Source: CAYYMH01 sp964472785 (GTDB lineage: Bacteria; Zhuqueibacterota; Zhuqueibacteria; Thermofontimicrobiales; Thermofontimicrobiaceae). From it: a DNA stretch of 64,000 nt. Each line of letters begins with the position of its first letter. The first letter of the stretch is position 1. Below the pieces are notes generated by a model, which searched no databases, was not told the DNA's origin, and was given only the letters and a program-made list of their open reading frames with translations. The translations under genes and the position numbers were made by a program. Of this stretch, positions 42,649 through 52,159 are shown one piece after another. Location: assembly GCA_964472785.1 (NCBI GenBank), contig CAYYMH010000001.1, positions 62,001 through 126,000 on the forward strand, in the 5' to 3' direction.

Positions 42649-43881
42649 ATGAATCGAAGGAGATTTTTTGGAGCCGCCGGCATCACGACAGCAAGTTTAC
42701 TAACCTTACCGGCTCATATTTTTGGTAAAAAGATGAATCCTGAAGAACAGTTAAGCGGGATAAAAATCACGGATGTCAAGACAGCGACGTTAAGTCTCAA
42801 AAAATATAATACCACGTTAATTAAAGTTGAAACAGACTCGGAATTATACGGATTGGGCGAAGCATTCCCCAAAGTGGACGTCACTGCCCACGTCGCTGAT
42901 ATTAAAGATGATATTATCGGGAAACATCCGCTGCAGGTTGAAGTTTTGACGGAAAAGATGGTTGAGGAATTTATATCGCGGGGATCGCGGCATGGCGCAT
43001 ATTCAGGTGCGGTATCGGGCGTTGAGATTGCGTTGTGGGATCTGTTCGGGAAGGTTCTTAAAGTTCCGGTATATGTTTTGCTGAGCGGCGGCTACAGAGA
43101 AAAGGTGTTACTTTACCACGATTCCGATTCACCTGACGATGCCGATCCCAAAGGCTGGATTCGGGAAGTGGAGAAATCGCTGGATCATGGTTTCCGGGCG
43201 GTGAAACTCAGCCTGCCGCGATACAAAGGTGAAAAATGGAACAGAACCATCCCGCCTGAAAATTTGAAACAATGGACGCGCATTCTCAAGACTGTTAAGG
43301 ATAAATTCGGTGACGAGATCCCGGTGGGTGTGGATTTGCATTGGGATTATAATAATCAGGATGCCTTTTTATTTACAGAGATGATCAAAGATTTAGGCAT
43401 CTGGTTTTTGGAAGATCCGTTACCACCGGACAATGCCGATGCTTTTGCGAATTTGACCCGGGCGAGCAAAGTGCCCATATTAACAGGAGAAAATTTGTTC
43501 ACACGCTATGGTTTTCGTCCGTTTATCGAGAAACGAGGCTGTGACATGATTCATCCTGATCCGCAAAAATGCGGCGGATTGCTGGAAACGAAAAAAATAG
43601 CGGACTGGGCGGATATTTACAACATTAACATGCTGTGCCACAACGGATGTTCGCCGGTTGGTACCGTGGCGTCAGCGCATCTCTGTAAAGCTATAAAATC
43701 GTTTGTCGCGCTGGAATCAGACAGTGTCGAATTATTTTACTGGAAAGATATTATTCAAAACAGCCCGTCGATTTTCAAAAACGGTTTTGTCGAATTGCCC
43801 GCGAAGCCTGGTTTGGGAATTGAACTGAACGAAAATGTGGTTCGAAAACATGTTGTTAAACACAATGGGTTTTTTGATTAG
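42649..43881 (+). CDS. Tat-exported mandelate racemase/enolase-superfamily dehydratase
   Basis: This enolase-superfamily protein of about 410 residues begins with a Tat signal (NRRRFFGAAG). Its barrel has the general base lysine in AVKLSLPR, metal ligands in GVDLHWDYN, FLEDPLPP and TGENLF, and the His of the His-Asp dyad in LCHNGCSP. This is the mandelate racemase subgroup, which contains many acid-sugar dehydratases. I set the start at ATG 42649 or 42646; GAGG lies 6-9 bases upstream. An upstream in-frame TTG at 42634 lies on top of the ribosome site and is rejected. Export of such an enzyme is unusual, since acid-sugar dehydratases are normally cytoplasmic. Confidence 0.88.
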   Translation: MNRRRFFGAAGITTASLLTLPAHIFGKKMNPEEQLSGIKITDVKTATLSLKKYNTTLIKVETDSELYGLGEAFPKVDVTAHVADIKDDIIGKHPLQVEVLTEKMVEEFISRGSRHGAYSGAVSGVEIALWDLFGKVLKVPVYVLLSGGYREKVLLYHDSDSPDDADPKGWIREVEKSLDHGFRAVKLSLPRYKGEKWNRTIPPENLKQWTRILKTVKDKFGDEIPVGVDLHWDYNNQDAFLFTEMIKDLGIWFLEDPLPPDNADAFANLTRASKVPILTGENLFTRYGFRPFIEKRGCDMIHPDPQKCGGLLETKKIADWADIYNINMLCHNGCSPVGTVASAHLCKAIKSFVALESDSVELFYWKDIIQNSPSIFKNGFVELPAKPGLGIELNENVVRKHVVKHNGFFD

Positions 43882-43944
43882 ATGAATTCAATTGGTAGTG
43901 GACCAATATTAAATTTATAAACGAAGAATGCGGAGAAATCAATC

Positions 43945-45654
43945 ATGAAAACAATTTATAAAATTTTACTATTGGGGATGGTTGTTGTTATTTTTACCGG
44001 AATTAATTGTAGTAAAGATCCGGAAGAAATTGGAGAGTATGCGCCAGAGGACGCATATTTGGAAGGATCAGAGCATCCCTATTATGGCAGTGAAAATGCC
44101 TGGAATCGCCGTTTTTTTTATGACCACATTAAAGAATATTACAAGCGGCGGGGCCAACGTCAGATGCTCGACATTGTTGAAGGTCGTTACGAGGAAGCTG
44201 CGAATTATTGCCGGGAGTTATTAGCGGAGAATCCCAATGATCTTGAATCCATGTTTAATCTGGCAGTCGCACAGACGCAAATAGGGAATTTGGATGAAGC
44301 GATGGAAACCGTGAAACAGGCAGTTGAAGCAGGACTACCATTTGAGCGTTTTTTAGCGGGTCCTCGAAAATCATTAGAACCGCTAACAGCAACTGATCAA
44401 TTCAAAAAATATGCGGAAAAGCACGGCAGTCAATTGATCCATGGGCCGATGCTCGGATGCTTGACTGATCAAGGAGTCAAAGTATGGGTGCGAACCAGGA
44501 GTGAATTACCAGTTCAGGTAGTGGTAAGTACGTCCAAAAATCTGGCTCAGCGCATTTTGTCAGGTGTGGTGACACCTGACGCTAAAAAAGACTTCACGGC
44601 AATCGTCCCTGTTGATGGTTTAACACCTGAAACAATTTACTATTACGATGTTTTCATTGACGGGAGACCAATGCTAAAACCGGATTATCCTAAATTTACC
44701 ACCAGTCCTTCACCGGGCGATAAAGCACGCTTTCAAGTTGCTTTTGGAGGCGGCGCCGGTTTCGTCCCTGAACATGAACATATTTGGAATGTCATTGCAA
44801 GTTATGATCTGTCCGCGTTTTTATCCATGGGCGATAATGTTTATATTAATATGCCCGAAATGCCCAATGGCGTGCATTATTACACTTACTATCGACGCCA
44901 ATCGCGTCCAGAATACCGTAAGCTTGTAGCGACCACTCCAGTTTATGCCATTTGGGACGATCATGATGCTGCGACTGACGACTGCTGGCTCGGACCTTAC
45001 CGCGAAAAACCATCATGGAAACTACCGTTATTGGCTGTTTTTAAACAAAATTGGAATAATCCGGGATATGGCACTGAAGAGTGGCCCGGCGTCTGGTTTA
45101 ACTTTTCGATAAACGATGTCGATTTCTTTATGCTTGACGGTAGATTTTACCGCACTAATCCGTACAGCGAGAATCCCACCATGCTTGGACCGGCACAGAA
45201 AGCGTGGCTGTTTGAACAGGTGAAGAATTCGACTGCCGCATTCAAGGTGATTGCATCGCCGGTACCGTGGGCATTTGCTACTAAAGGAGAAGCCCGTGAT
45301 ACATGGAATGGCTTCAAACAAGAACGACAGGAGATTTTTGATTTCTTAGCAGACAACAAAATCGACGGGGTCATATTATTATCGGCTGACAGACACCGAT
45401 CTGACGCCTGGCGTATTGAACGGGAGAATGGGTATCCGTTATATGAATTTGAAAGCTCAAGGCTAACAAATCAGCATGTTCACGAACTGATGCCCGATGC
45501 TTTGTTTGGCTATAATGAGAAAAACTCGTTCGGATTGCTCACTTTTGATACAAAGGAAGATAATCCGACTATCACTTATGAAATTGTAAATATTGACAAC
45601 GAGATTATTCACTCGATAACAGTGAAGAAAAGTGAGATTTCTCATGCAGAATGA
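43945..45654 (+). CDS. PhoD-like phosphoesterase with TPR region
   Basis: The 569-residue protein starts with a hydrophobic leader ending in a lipobox-like GINC, so it may be a lipoprotein. Residues about 60-130 hold TPR-like helices (NPNDLESMFNLAVAQTQIGNLDEAMETV). The rest is a PhoD/alkaline phosphatase D metallophosphatase domain with SMGDNVYIN, IWDDHDAATDDC and LLSADRHRSD as metal-binding motifs. PhoD enzymes hydrolyse phosphodiesters and monoesters outside the cytoplasm. A phosphatase next to sulfatases fits removal of ester groups from a decorated polymer. GGAG lies upstream of its ATG. Confidence 0.85.
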   Translation: MKTIYKILLLGMVVVIFTGINCSKDPEEIGEYAPEDAYLEGSEHPYYGSENAWNRRFFYDHIKEYYKRRGQRQMLDIVEGRYEEAANYCRELLAENPNDLESMFNLAVAQTQIGNLDEAMETVKQAVEAGLPFERFLAGPRKSLEPLTATDQFKKYAEKHGSQLIHGPMLGCLTDQGVKVWVRTRSELPVQVVVSTSKNLAQRILSGVVTPDAKKDFTAIVPVDGLTPETIYYYDVFIDGRPMLKPDYPKFTTSPSPGDKARFQVAFGGGAGFVPEHEHIWNVIASYDLSAFLSMGDNVYINMPEMPNGVHYYTYYRRQSRPEYRKLVATTPVYAIWDDHDAATDDCWLGPYREKPSWKLPLLAVFKQNWNNPGYGTEEWPGVWFNFSINDVDFFMLDGRFYRTNPYSENPTMLGPAQKAWLFEQVKNSTAAFKVIASPVPWAFATKGEARDTWNGFKQERQEIFDFLADNKIDGVILLSADRHRSDAWRIERENGYPLYEFESSRLTNQHVHELMPDALFGYNEKNSFGLLTFDTKEDNPTITYEIVNIDNEIIHSITVKKSEISHAE

Positions 45655-45706
45655 AAAAGAAAATAAATCAGATTGAAATAAATTAAAATAATTAGGAGTT
45701 CTATTG

Positions 45707-47140
45707 ATGAAACGACGAGAATTTCTATTAAGCTCAGCTAAAGCGACTGTTGCAATTGCTGGTGGCAGCACGTTATTCAATCTCTTACAAGGTTGTGGTA
45801 ATGGGTCAAAAGATAAGAAGTGGAACATCGTTTTTATTTTAGCCGATGATATGGGATGGAATCAGGTGGGGTATCATGGTTCTAAATTTTATGAAACACC
45901 AAACATCGACGGAATCGCGGAAGCGGGGATGTCTTTTACCGATGCCTATGCGGCTGCACCGGTCTGTTCACCGACTCGCGCCAGCATTATGACAGGTAAA
46001 AATCCGGCGCGATTGCACTTAACGGATTACATTCCCGGCAATCCTTTTCCCTATCAGCGTTTAATGACGCCGGCTCAGACGGAGGCGTTACCCATGGATG
46101 AAGTCACCATTCCTGAAATGCTCAAAAAAGCAGGGTATGTATCCGGGCATTTTGGAAAATGGCATTTGAGTCCCGATAAAGAATATAAACCGGGGCGACC
46201 ATTCGATCCGGGTTCTCAGGGGTTTGATGATGTATTTACTTCTGTAAAACCTGAATCAACAGCGGATCCTGATGCCGATGCACACCACACAGTAGAGATC
46301 ACAGACCGCGCGCTCAAATTTATTGAAAATAACATGCAAAAACCATTCTTCTGTTACGTATCGTACCACACAGTACACAGGCCGCTGATGGAGCGTAAAG
46401 GTTTAATCGAGAAGTATAAAATGAAAGAGGGTTCCGATAAACCGTATCACAATCCGATCATGGGCGCGATGGTCGAAAGAATGGATGATGGCATCGGACA
46501 AATTCTTGATAAGTTGGACGAGCACAATTTGACAGATAATACCATGGTGATTTTTGTGTCGGATAATGGCGGACTCGAATCGCTGCAGGATCAACATCCG
46601 CTGCGTGGTGGAAAGTCAACGCTATTCGAAGGAGGCATCAAAGTTCCCATGGCAATAAAATGGTCCGGACAGGTTAAGGCGGGTAGCGAATGTAGGATTC
46701 CTGTGACAACAGACGATTTTTTCCCGACGATTATGAATGCTGCCGGGATAAAATATGATGTCGAAGCGATTGATGGTGTGAATCTGGTTTCGTTGATTAA
46801 ACAGAAGGGCAGTGTAAACAGAGACGCTTTGTTTTGGCATTATCCGCATTATCACCATCAGGGATACGAACCCGCCAGCGCGATTCGGATGGGAGATTAC
46901 AAATTGATCGAGTGGCACGAGAAAACGCTGCTCGGATTGGACAATCAAGTCAGCCTGTTCAATGTTCGGGATGATGTCGGGGAAACGAATGATCTCGCTG
47001 ATAAGATGCCGGAAAAAGTCGAGCAAATGCGACAGCGACTCAATGAATGGCGTCAGGAAGTGGGTGCACTGGAAATGGCTGTCAATCCGAATTATGATCC
47101 GAAAAAGGCAGATTGGAAGCGTGCGGAGAGAAGAAGATAA
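45707..47140 (+). CDS. Tat-lipoprotein sulfatase 1
   Basis: This 477-residue alkaline-phosphatase-superfamily sulfatase begins MKRREFLLSSAKA, a Tat leader, and has a lipobox FNLLQGC. The formylglycine motif is CSPTR with Cys87, and other family marks are LADDMGWNQVGYHG, GHFGKWHLS and SDNGGLE. The start is ATG 45707, with AGGAG 8 bases upstream. The preceding TTG (45704) is rejected. It is a close paralogue of the protein encoded at 53611, so the pair likely removes different sulfate groups from one glycan. The CxPxR form can be matured by FGE or by the radical SAM anSME. No gene for an active FGE is present here. Confidence 0.93.
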   Translation: MKRREFLLSSAKATVAIAGGSTLFNLLQGCGNGSKDKKWNIVFILADDMGWNQVGYHGSKFYETPNIDGIAEAGMSFTDAYAAAPVCSPTRASIMTGKNPARLHLTDYIPGNPFPYQRLMTPAQTEALPMDEVTIPEMLKKAGYVSGHFGKWHLSPDKEYKPGRPFDPGSQGFDDVFTSVKPESTADPDADAHHTVEITDRALKFIENNMQKPFFCYVSYHTVHRPLMERKGLIEKYKMKEGSDKPYHNPIMGAMVERMDDGIGQILDKLDEHNLTDNTMVIFVSDNGGLESLQDQHPLRGGKSTLFEGGIKVPMAIKWSGQVKAGSECRIPVTTDDFFPTIMNAAGIKYDVEAIDGVNLVSLIKQKGSVNRDALFWHYPHYHHQGYEPASAIRMGDYKLIEWHEKTLLGLDNQVSLFNVRDDVGETNDLADKMPEKVEQMRQRLNEWRQEVGALEMAVNPNYDPKKADWKRAERRR

Positions 47141-47206
47141 CAAAGCAAATTTAGGATCGAATCCACTTAGAATAAAAAGTATAATTATTTCCCGGTTGGA
47201 AAAAAT

Positions 47207-49723
47207 ATGAGTCCATTCGTCGAGAAAAAAATCAATAGAAAAATTTTGTATCTAATAGTCATCATTATTTTAAACGCCGGATATCAAATTTCAACTGTCA
47301 CAGCCCAATCTGTTTGGACCGAGGACTCCTTCGAAGATTTTCGGGATGGTACGTTTTTGGATGCCGGCAGTAATATTTACGTTTCCGCAAAAGGCAGAAT
47401 CCAGATGATTACCCGTTGGGATTTTAATAATGACGGTTTTCTCGATATTCTTCTACCAGCCGGACACGCCAATACCGAGAAGGAAAACACGTACATTTAT
47501 TTTAATAATGGCGTGGATATTGACGGGCGGTCACGTATCGAACTGCTGGCTGGTGGATCGCGGGATGGTGTGGTCGTTGATTTTGATAAAGATGGGTTTA
47601 ACGATCTCGCCATTGCGAATGCCTCGGACAGCCATTTTAGTCGCGTGAACGCATGGATTTATTACGGTACTGCCGATGGTTTCTCAATCGAAAAACGAAC
47701 CGAACTTCCTGCCTACAGGGGCAAATCTCTGGCAATGGCCGATTTTAATAACGATTCCTGGATCGATTTAGCGATTGCCTGTGAGTGGCAGGCTGGGACG
47801 ATTACTGAACCAACCGGATCGCAAATGAGCTTTATCTACTGGAATTCTCCGGACGGTTTCCAGCCGGAGAATCGGCTTCCGCTTAGTTTTAATGGAAGAG
47901 GTGCAAGGGCTGTCGCGGCTGCTGATCTGGATAATGACGGAATTGATGATCTAATTGCTCTGGCAGCCGGAAAAACTTATCTGCTCTTATCGAGTAAAGA
48001 CGGTTTTGGAAATCAGTCAAATATCATCGAGCTCCCCTTTTCAGGGAATGCTGTTGCAACCGGTAATATTAATGACGATTCATTCAAGGACATCGCCGTC
48101 ACATCGAAAAAGAAAGTGATCGTATTGTTTGGAAGTAAATTGAATTATTCGCTGGCAAATTCAACGGAATTGACAGTTGAAAACCCGTCAGACGTAACGT
48201 TGGCAGATGTTAACAATGACGGGTTGGATGACGTCGTCGTTGCAAATAGCATGACTAACGGTGGCGCCACATGGACTGATTCTTACGTGTTTTTGTCCGA
48301 TGGGAAGATGTTGTCTGATCCGAAGATAATCGCCCTGCCTACGCTATGCGCGACCGCCGTGAGTGCCGGCGATTTGAATCAGGACGGATTCCCTGAATTG
48401 GTGTTCAGCAATATGCGGGTCACAAATAATCTGGATGTTTCCTCCTATATTTATTGGAATGATGGTGGTCATTTTTATTTTGGTAATCATACGCAGCTAC
48501 CGACACGAGGTTCGTTAGGCAATACAATTGGCGATGTAAACAATGACGGATTGGCAGATGTAATTTTTTTCAATGAAGAAGGTAATTTCCGTGATGGCCC
48601 GACAACCTCGTACGTCTATTGGGGTGATGGCACGCGCAATTTTTCAAAAGAACGACGCACCGGATTTCCCACGCATCACACGTTCGGGGTCGGTCATGCT
48701 GATTTGGATGATGACGGATTTATTGATCTGATCATGGCGCAGGAACGATTTGTTTACCGGATTTCGCATGAGCAGAACGGATTACTTATTTACTGGGGAG
48801 GTAAAGAAAATTTCCAAAATCCTTCCCGACTTACGATGAATACTGCCTATGGCGGTGTGCGAGTTGCGGACATCAACAAAGACGGTTATTTGGACATGGT
48901 CGCCGGAGGGGATTGCATTGATTTGAATGATCCCGAAAAACACGGGTTCGCAATTTTCTAGGGATCGGAAAAGGGATTGAACAATAAAAATCGAACGGTT
49001 ATTCACCACGACATCGAGAAAATGCGTGCACCGCTGTTAATGGATTTAAACCGGGATGGCTGGCTGGATATTACCGGTCAGGTTGAAGACGGGAAGATCA
49101 AGATTTGGTGGGGAGAAAAAACCGGCTATCGTGATGAGCGCTTCACCGAAATCGATCTGGGTCGTGAGGATCACTTAATGTACATCAAGGGAGCTGATTT
49201 TAATAAAGACGGCTGGCTCGATCTGTTACTACCAAAACGCAGACCACATTTTGCCACAAATACGTCTCTTATTTACTACGGCTCTCCCGAAGGTTTCTCC
49301 AATGAAAACCGGACGGAAATCGAATCAAACATGGCGTATCAGAACAGCATTGCTGATTTTGATAAAGATGGTTTCCTCGATATTTTTCTGACAAGTTACG
49401 GTACAGATCTTACCGGTAACCGTCCGTCTCTCATTCACTGGGGAGGTACAAACGGATTCACGGATCGCCCGCCAACCGAATTGCACACGTACGGCGCTTC
49501 CGGTTCCGAATCAGTAGATTATGACGGTGATGGTTGGATCGATGTTTTTGTCTCTAACCACCGCAAAGCAGTTTCAACAGAGAAACCGGAACCGCACCGG
49601 CATGTGACTTCTTCACAGTTAATAAAGGATTTTTCCAATGATAAAAAAGAAATATGGTATAATGTTTTTCGTTTTAATGTTGACGATTGTCTGCGTAGTG
49701 AATTGCCAAAAACCCGAAGCTGA
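47207..49723 (+). pseudogene. FG-GAP repeat protein gene broken by an amber codon
   Basis: One frame runs from ATG 47207 to TGA 49723 (838 codons) with a single TAG at 48959-48961 (codon 585). Both sides carry the same repeats (DFNNDGFLDIL, DVNNDGLADVI, DLNRDGWLDITG, DYDGDGWIDVF), which are FG-GAP/calcium-binding blades of an exported propeller. A signal peptide lies at its N-terminus (LIVIIILNAGYQIST). The stop stands where other blades have Tyr or Trp before Gly (IYYGSPEG, IYWGGKEN). The gene also runs 86 bases into the next one with no stop of its own. It is a decaying gene, or one base is a sequencing error; the product would be a truncated secreted propeller. Confidence 0.75.
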
Positions 49724-52124
49724 ATTTGTAAACTCAGTCGGTCTAAAATTCAAAAGGATCGATCCCGGCGAATTTATGATGGGAGAATCAAACAAAATTC
49801 CCGATAGTTTATTGCACGATTTGAATTATCTGAAGCAAGGCGATTGGGATGAACAGCCGGTTCATAAAGTCAAAATATCACGACCTTTTTATATGTCCGA
49901 AACTGAGGTGACTACCGAGCAGTTCCGGGAATTTCGCTCTGATTTTCAGGGAAATGAAGATTACCGACCTTACGTGACCGGAATTAGCTGGAATGAGGCA
50001 GTGGCGTTTTGTGACTGGTTGAGCGAAAAAGAAGGAAAAACATATCGTCTGCCTACGGAAGCAGAATGGAAATATGTGTGCCGCGGGAATAGTCAAACGC
50101 TCTTTTGCAGCGGTGATTCGTTGACCGGGGCAAATACATCCAATGTTTGGGGAGTCAAAAATCTGCATAATGAGATTTTGGAATGGTGTCTTGACTGGCA
50201 CGGATCATATCCTGATGCGGATCAAAAAAATCCGGTGGGAACTGAAACAGGCGGGGCCAAAGTGATTCGCGGCGGTGGCTTAGACCGGGATTATCCCTAT
50301 TTTCATCGGGCAGCAAACCGTGGTGGTATGCCGCCAAATTTCCCTCCGACGCCGTTGTCCGAGATGCGCTCACTAATTCAGGAAGCAGAACTGAATGTGA
50401 CAGATGATAAAGATGCGCCTGAAGGATTTAAATCGGTTCACCGCTATGAAAATTTTATCCGGGATGTGCTAAATAATCAGGGAAATCATCGTATCGGAAT
50501 CAGAGTAGTTCAGGCAGAAAAACCTGATTCAAAACCGATTAGCCATCTGGAGCCGTTTGTAAAACAGTGTGTGTCTCAAAATACAGAGATTGCTGACATC
50601 GGACCCGATCCGCAAAAGCCGTATTTTCGAAAGCGATTTTTATTACCGACGCCACCTGAAAACAGCTCAAGTGAAGAAATTTACGCACACGAAGTTCTGG
50701 GATTTCACCATGCTATTCTGGGGCATCACCACAGTCCTGCTTTGGAAGTATGCCCGAACGGTGATGTTCTTGCTATTTATTACACATCGATCAGCGAAAC
50801 AGCGCCGGATGTGGCGCTGATTGCCGCTCGGTTAAGGTTCGGCAGTGACAAGTGGGATATGCCGGATCTGTTTTTGGATTTTCCTGATGTAAATGATCAT
50901 GCGCCTATGCTGTGGAACGACAATGATACGCTGCGCTTCTTTTGGGGAAATAATAAATTAAATTCCGGCTTTCCTTTTCAGTGGATCAATTCCTTCGACA
51001 ACGGAGCAATCTGGAGCACAGTGAATTTTCCAATATTTGAGACAAAAGTCGGACCGCACTCAGCCCAACCAATCAATTCAGCATTTCGCGATAAAGACGG
51101 GAACATGTATGTTGCATCTGATGGTGTTGGACCCCATTCGGTACTTTGGGTCAGTGAAAATAATGGGAAGACCTGGATCGATACCGGCGGGCGAACCGGT
51201 GGAAGACACACCACGTGTGTGCTGCTGAAAGATGGTCGCATTTTAGGCATGGGCGGGAAAAGCAGTGACATTAATCGGTTTATGCCAAAATCAATTTCAT
51301 CTGATGGAGGAAAATCTTGGAACATCAGCAAGACTCCGTTTTGCGCACTGGGAAGTAACCAACGTCCGACCATCATCCGATTGCAAAGCGGGCGGCTGTT
51401 TTTCGCCGGTGATTTTCAAAACCGGTATGGGTGGCAGCCTGAAGGAATCGATCAGCGGGGGTGCTACGTTGCCTTATCCGATGACGAAGGCGAAACATGG
51501 CATATTAAAAAACTGCCGGGCGCTCAATTACACGAAGACGCCGACCGCAGGAAAGCCTTACGCGGTGCTACTTTAGGTTACGCTGTTGCGCGACAGGCGC
51601 CCAATAGTGTGATTCATTTAATTACATCGATGAACGAACCCTGTCTGCATTTTGCAATGAATGAAGCATGGATTTTATCAAAAGATGGAACAGCGACTGA
51701 AGATGCTGAACTGATGAAAAATACAACTGATAAAATATCCGGCGTCAAAGAATACACGGAAAATTATTCAGACGGAAAAATAAAAGCGAAGTGGTCTGCC
51801 GGAATCGGAAACGATGGCCGTTATCTATTGCACGGAGAGTCAACCTGGTTTTATCAGAACGGAAAACCCATGTGGCAGGCAACTTACCGGCTTGGTAAAA
51901 AAGTTGGTGAAGAAGTTTATTGGTCAATGGATGGAAACAAATTGTGGAGCTGGCAGCACAGGGAGGATGACACACACATTTGGACGCATTATTGGAAAAA
52001 TGGTACGAAAAAATCTGAATCATTCTGGCAGAATCATCATGCAGTGGGAACAGCAACACTGTGGGATCGAGCGGGAAAACAAGTCAAAACGTGCCAGTTT
52101 AAAAATGGCGTTTTGATTGATTAA
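49638..52124 (+). CDS. exported FGE-like/sialidase-like/MORN fusion protein
   Basis: The 828-residue protein has an N-terminal leader with a lipobox-like VVNC. A formylglycine-generating-enzyme-type domain follows (IDPGEFMMGE, SWNEAVAFCDWL, RLPTEAEWKYVCRG...IGIRVV). The FGE catalytic cysteines should follow RGGSW; here the segment reads RGGGLDRDYPYFHRAANR (Arg211 onward), so both are absent. Residues about 340-680 form a sialidase-like BNR propeller (SSDGGKSWNI, SENNGKTWIDTG, SDDEGETWHIKK). The C-terminus has MORN_2-type repeats (YSDGKIKAKW, YQNGKPMW, WKNGTKKSESFW). The start is set by AAAGGA 8 bases before ATG 49638. It probably binds or hydrolyses a sugar polymer and does not mature the sulfatases. 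Confidence 0.8.
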   Translation: MIKKKYGIMFFVLMLTIVCVVNCQKPEAEFVNSVGLKFKRIDPGEFMMGESNKIPDSLLHDLNYLKQGDWDEQPVHKVKISRPFYMSETEVTTEQFREFRSDFQGNEDYRPYVTGISWNEAVAFCDWLSEKEGKTYRLPTEAEWKYVCRGNSQTLFCSGDSLTGANTSNVWGVKNLHNEILEWCLDWHGSYPDADQKNPVGTETGGAKVIRGGGLDRDYPYFHRAANRGGMPPNFPPTPLSEMRSLIQEAELNVTDDKDAPEGFKSVHRYENFIRDVLNNQGNHRIGIRVVQAEKPDSKPISHLEPFVKQCVSQNTEIADIGPDPQKPYFRKRFLLPTPPENSSSEEIYAHEVLGFHHAILGHHHSPALEVCPNGDVLAIYYTSISETAPDVALIAARLRFGSDKWDMPDLFLDFPDVNDHAPMLWNDNDTLRFFWGNNKLNSGFPFQWINSFDNGAIWSTVNFPIFETKVGPHSAQPINSAFRDKDGNMYVASDGVGPHSVLWVSENNGKTWIDTGGRTGGRHTTCVLLKDGRILGMGGKSSDINRFMPKSISSDGGKSWNISKTPFCALGSNQRPTIIRLQSGRLFFAGDFQNRYGWQPEGIDQRGCYVALSDDEGETWHIKKLPGAQLHEDADRRKALRGATLGYAVARQAPNSVIHLITSMNEPCLHFAMNEAWILSKDGTATEDAELMKNTTDKISGVKEYTENYSDGKIKAKWSAGIGNDGRYLLHGESTWFYQNGKPMWQATYRLGKKVGEEVYWSMDGNKLWSWQHREDDTHIWTHYWKNGTKKSESFWQNHHAVGTATLWDRAGKQVKTCQFKNGVLID

Positions 52125-52159
52125 ATTGGAATTGTGGCTCTTAAAAGAGGTAAAATTCG

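Noticed and set aside
47207..49723. Stop-codon recoding (TAG or TAA read as an amino acid)
   Set aside because: Intact genes in the window end normally in TAG (for example at 25480 and 43881) and TAA, so the internal stops are better seen as mutations or base errors.
49638..52124. A functional formylglycine-generating enzyme for the sulfatases
   Set aside because: Both catalytic cysteines are absent from the region after Arg211, and the protein carries an export leader while maturation takes place in the cytoplasm.
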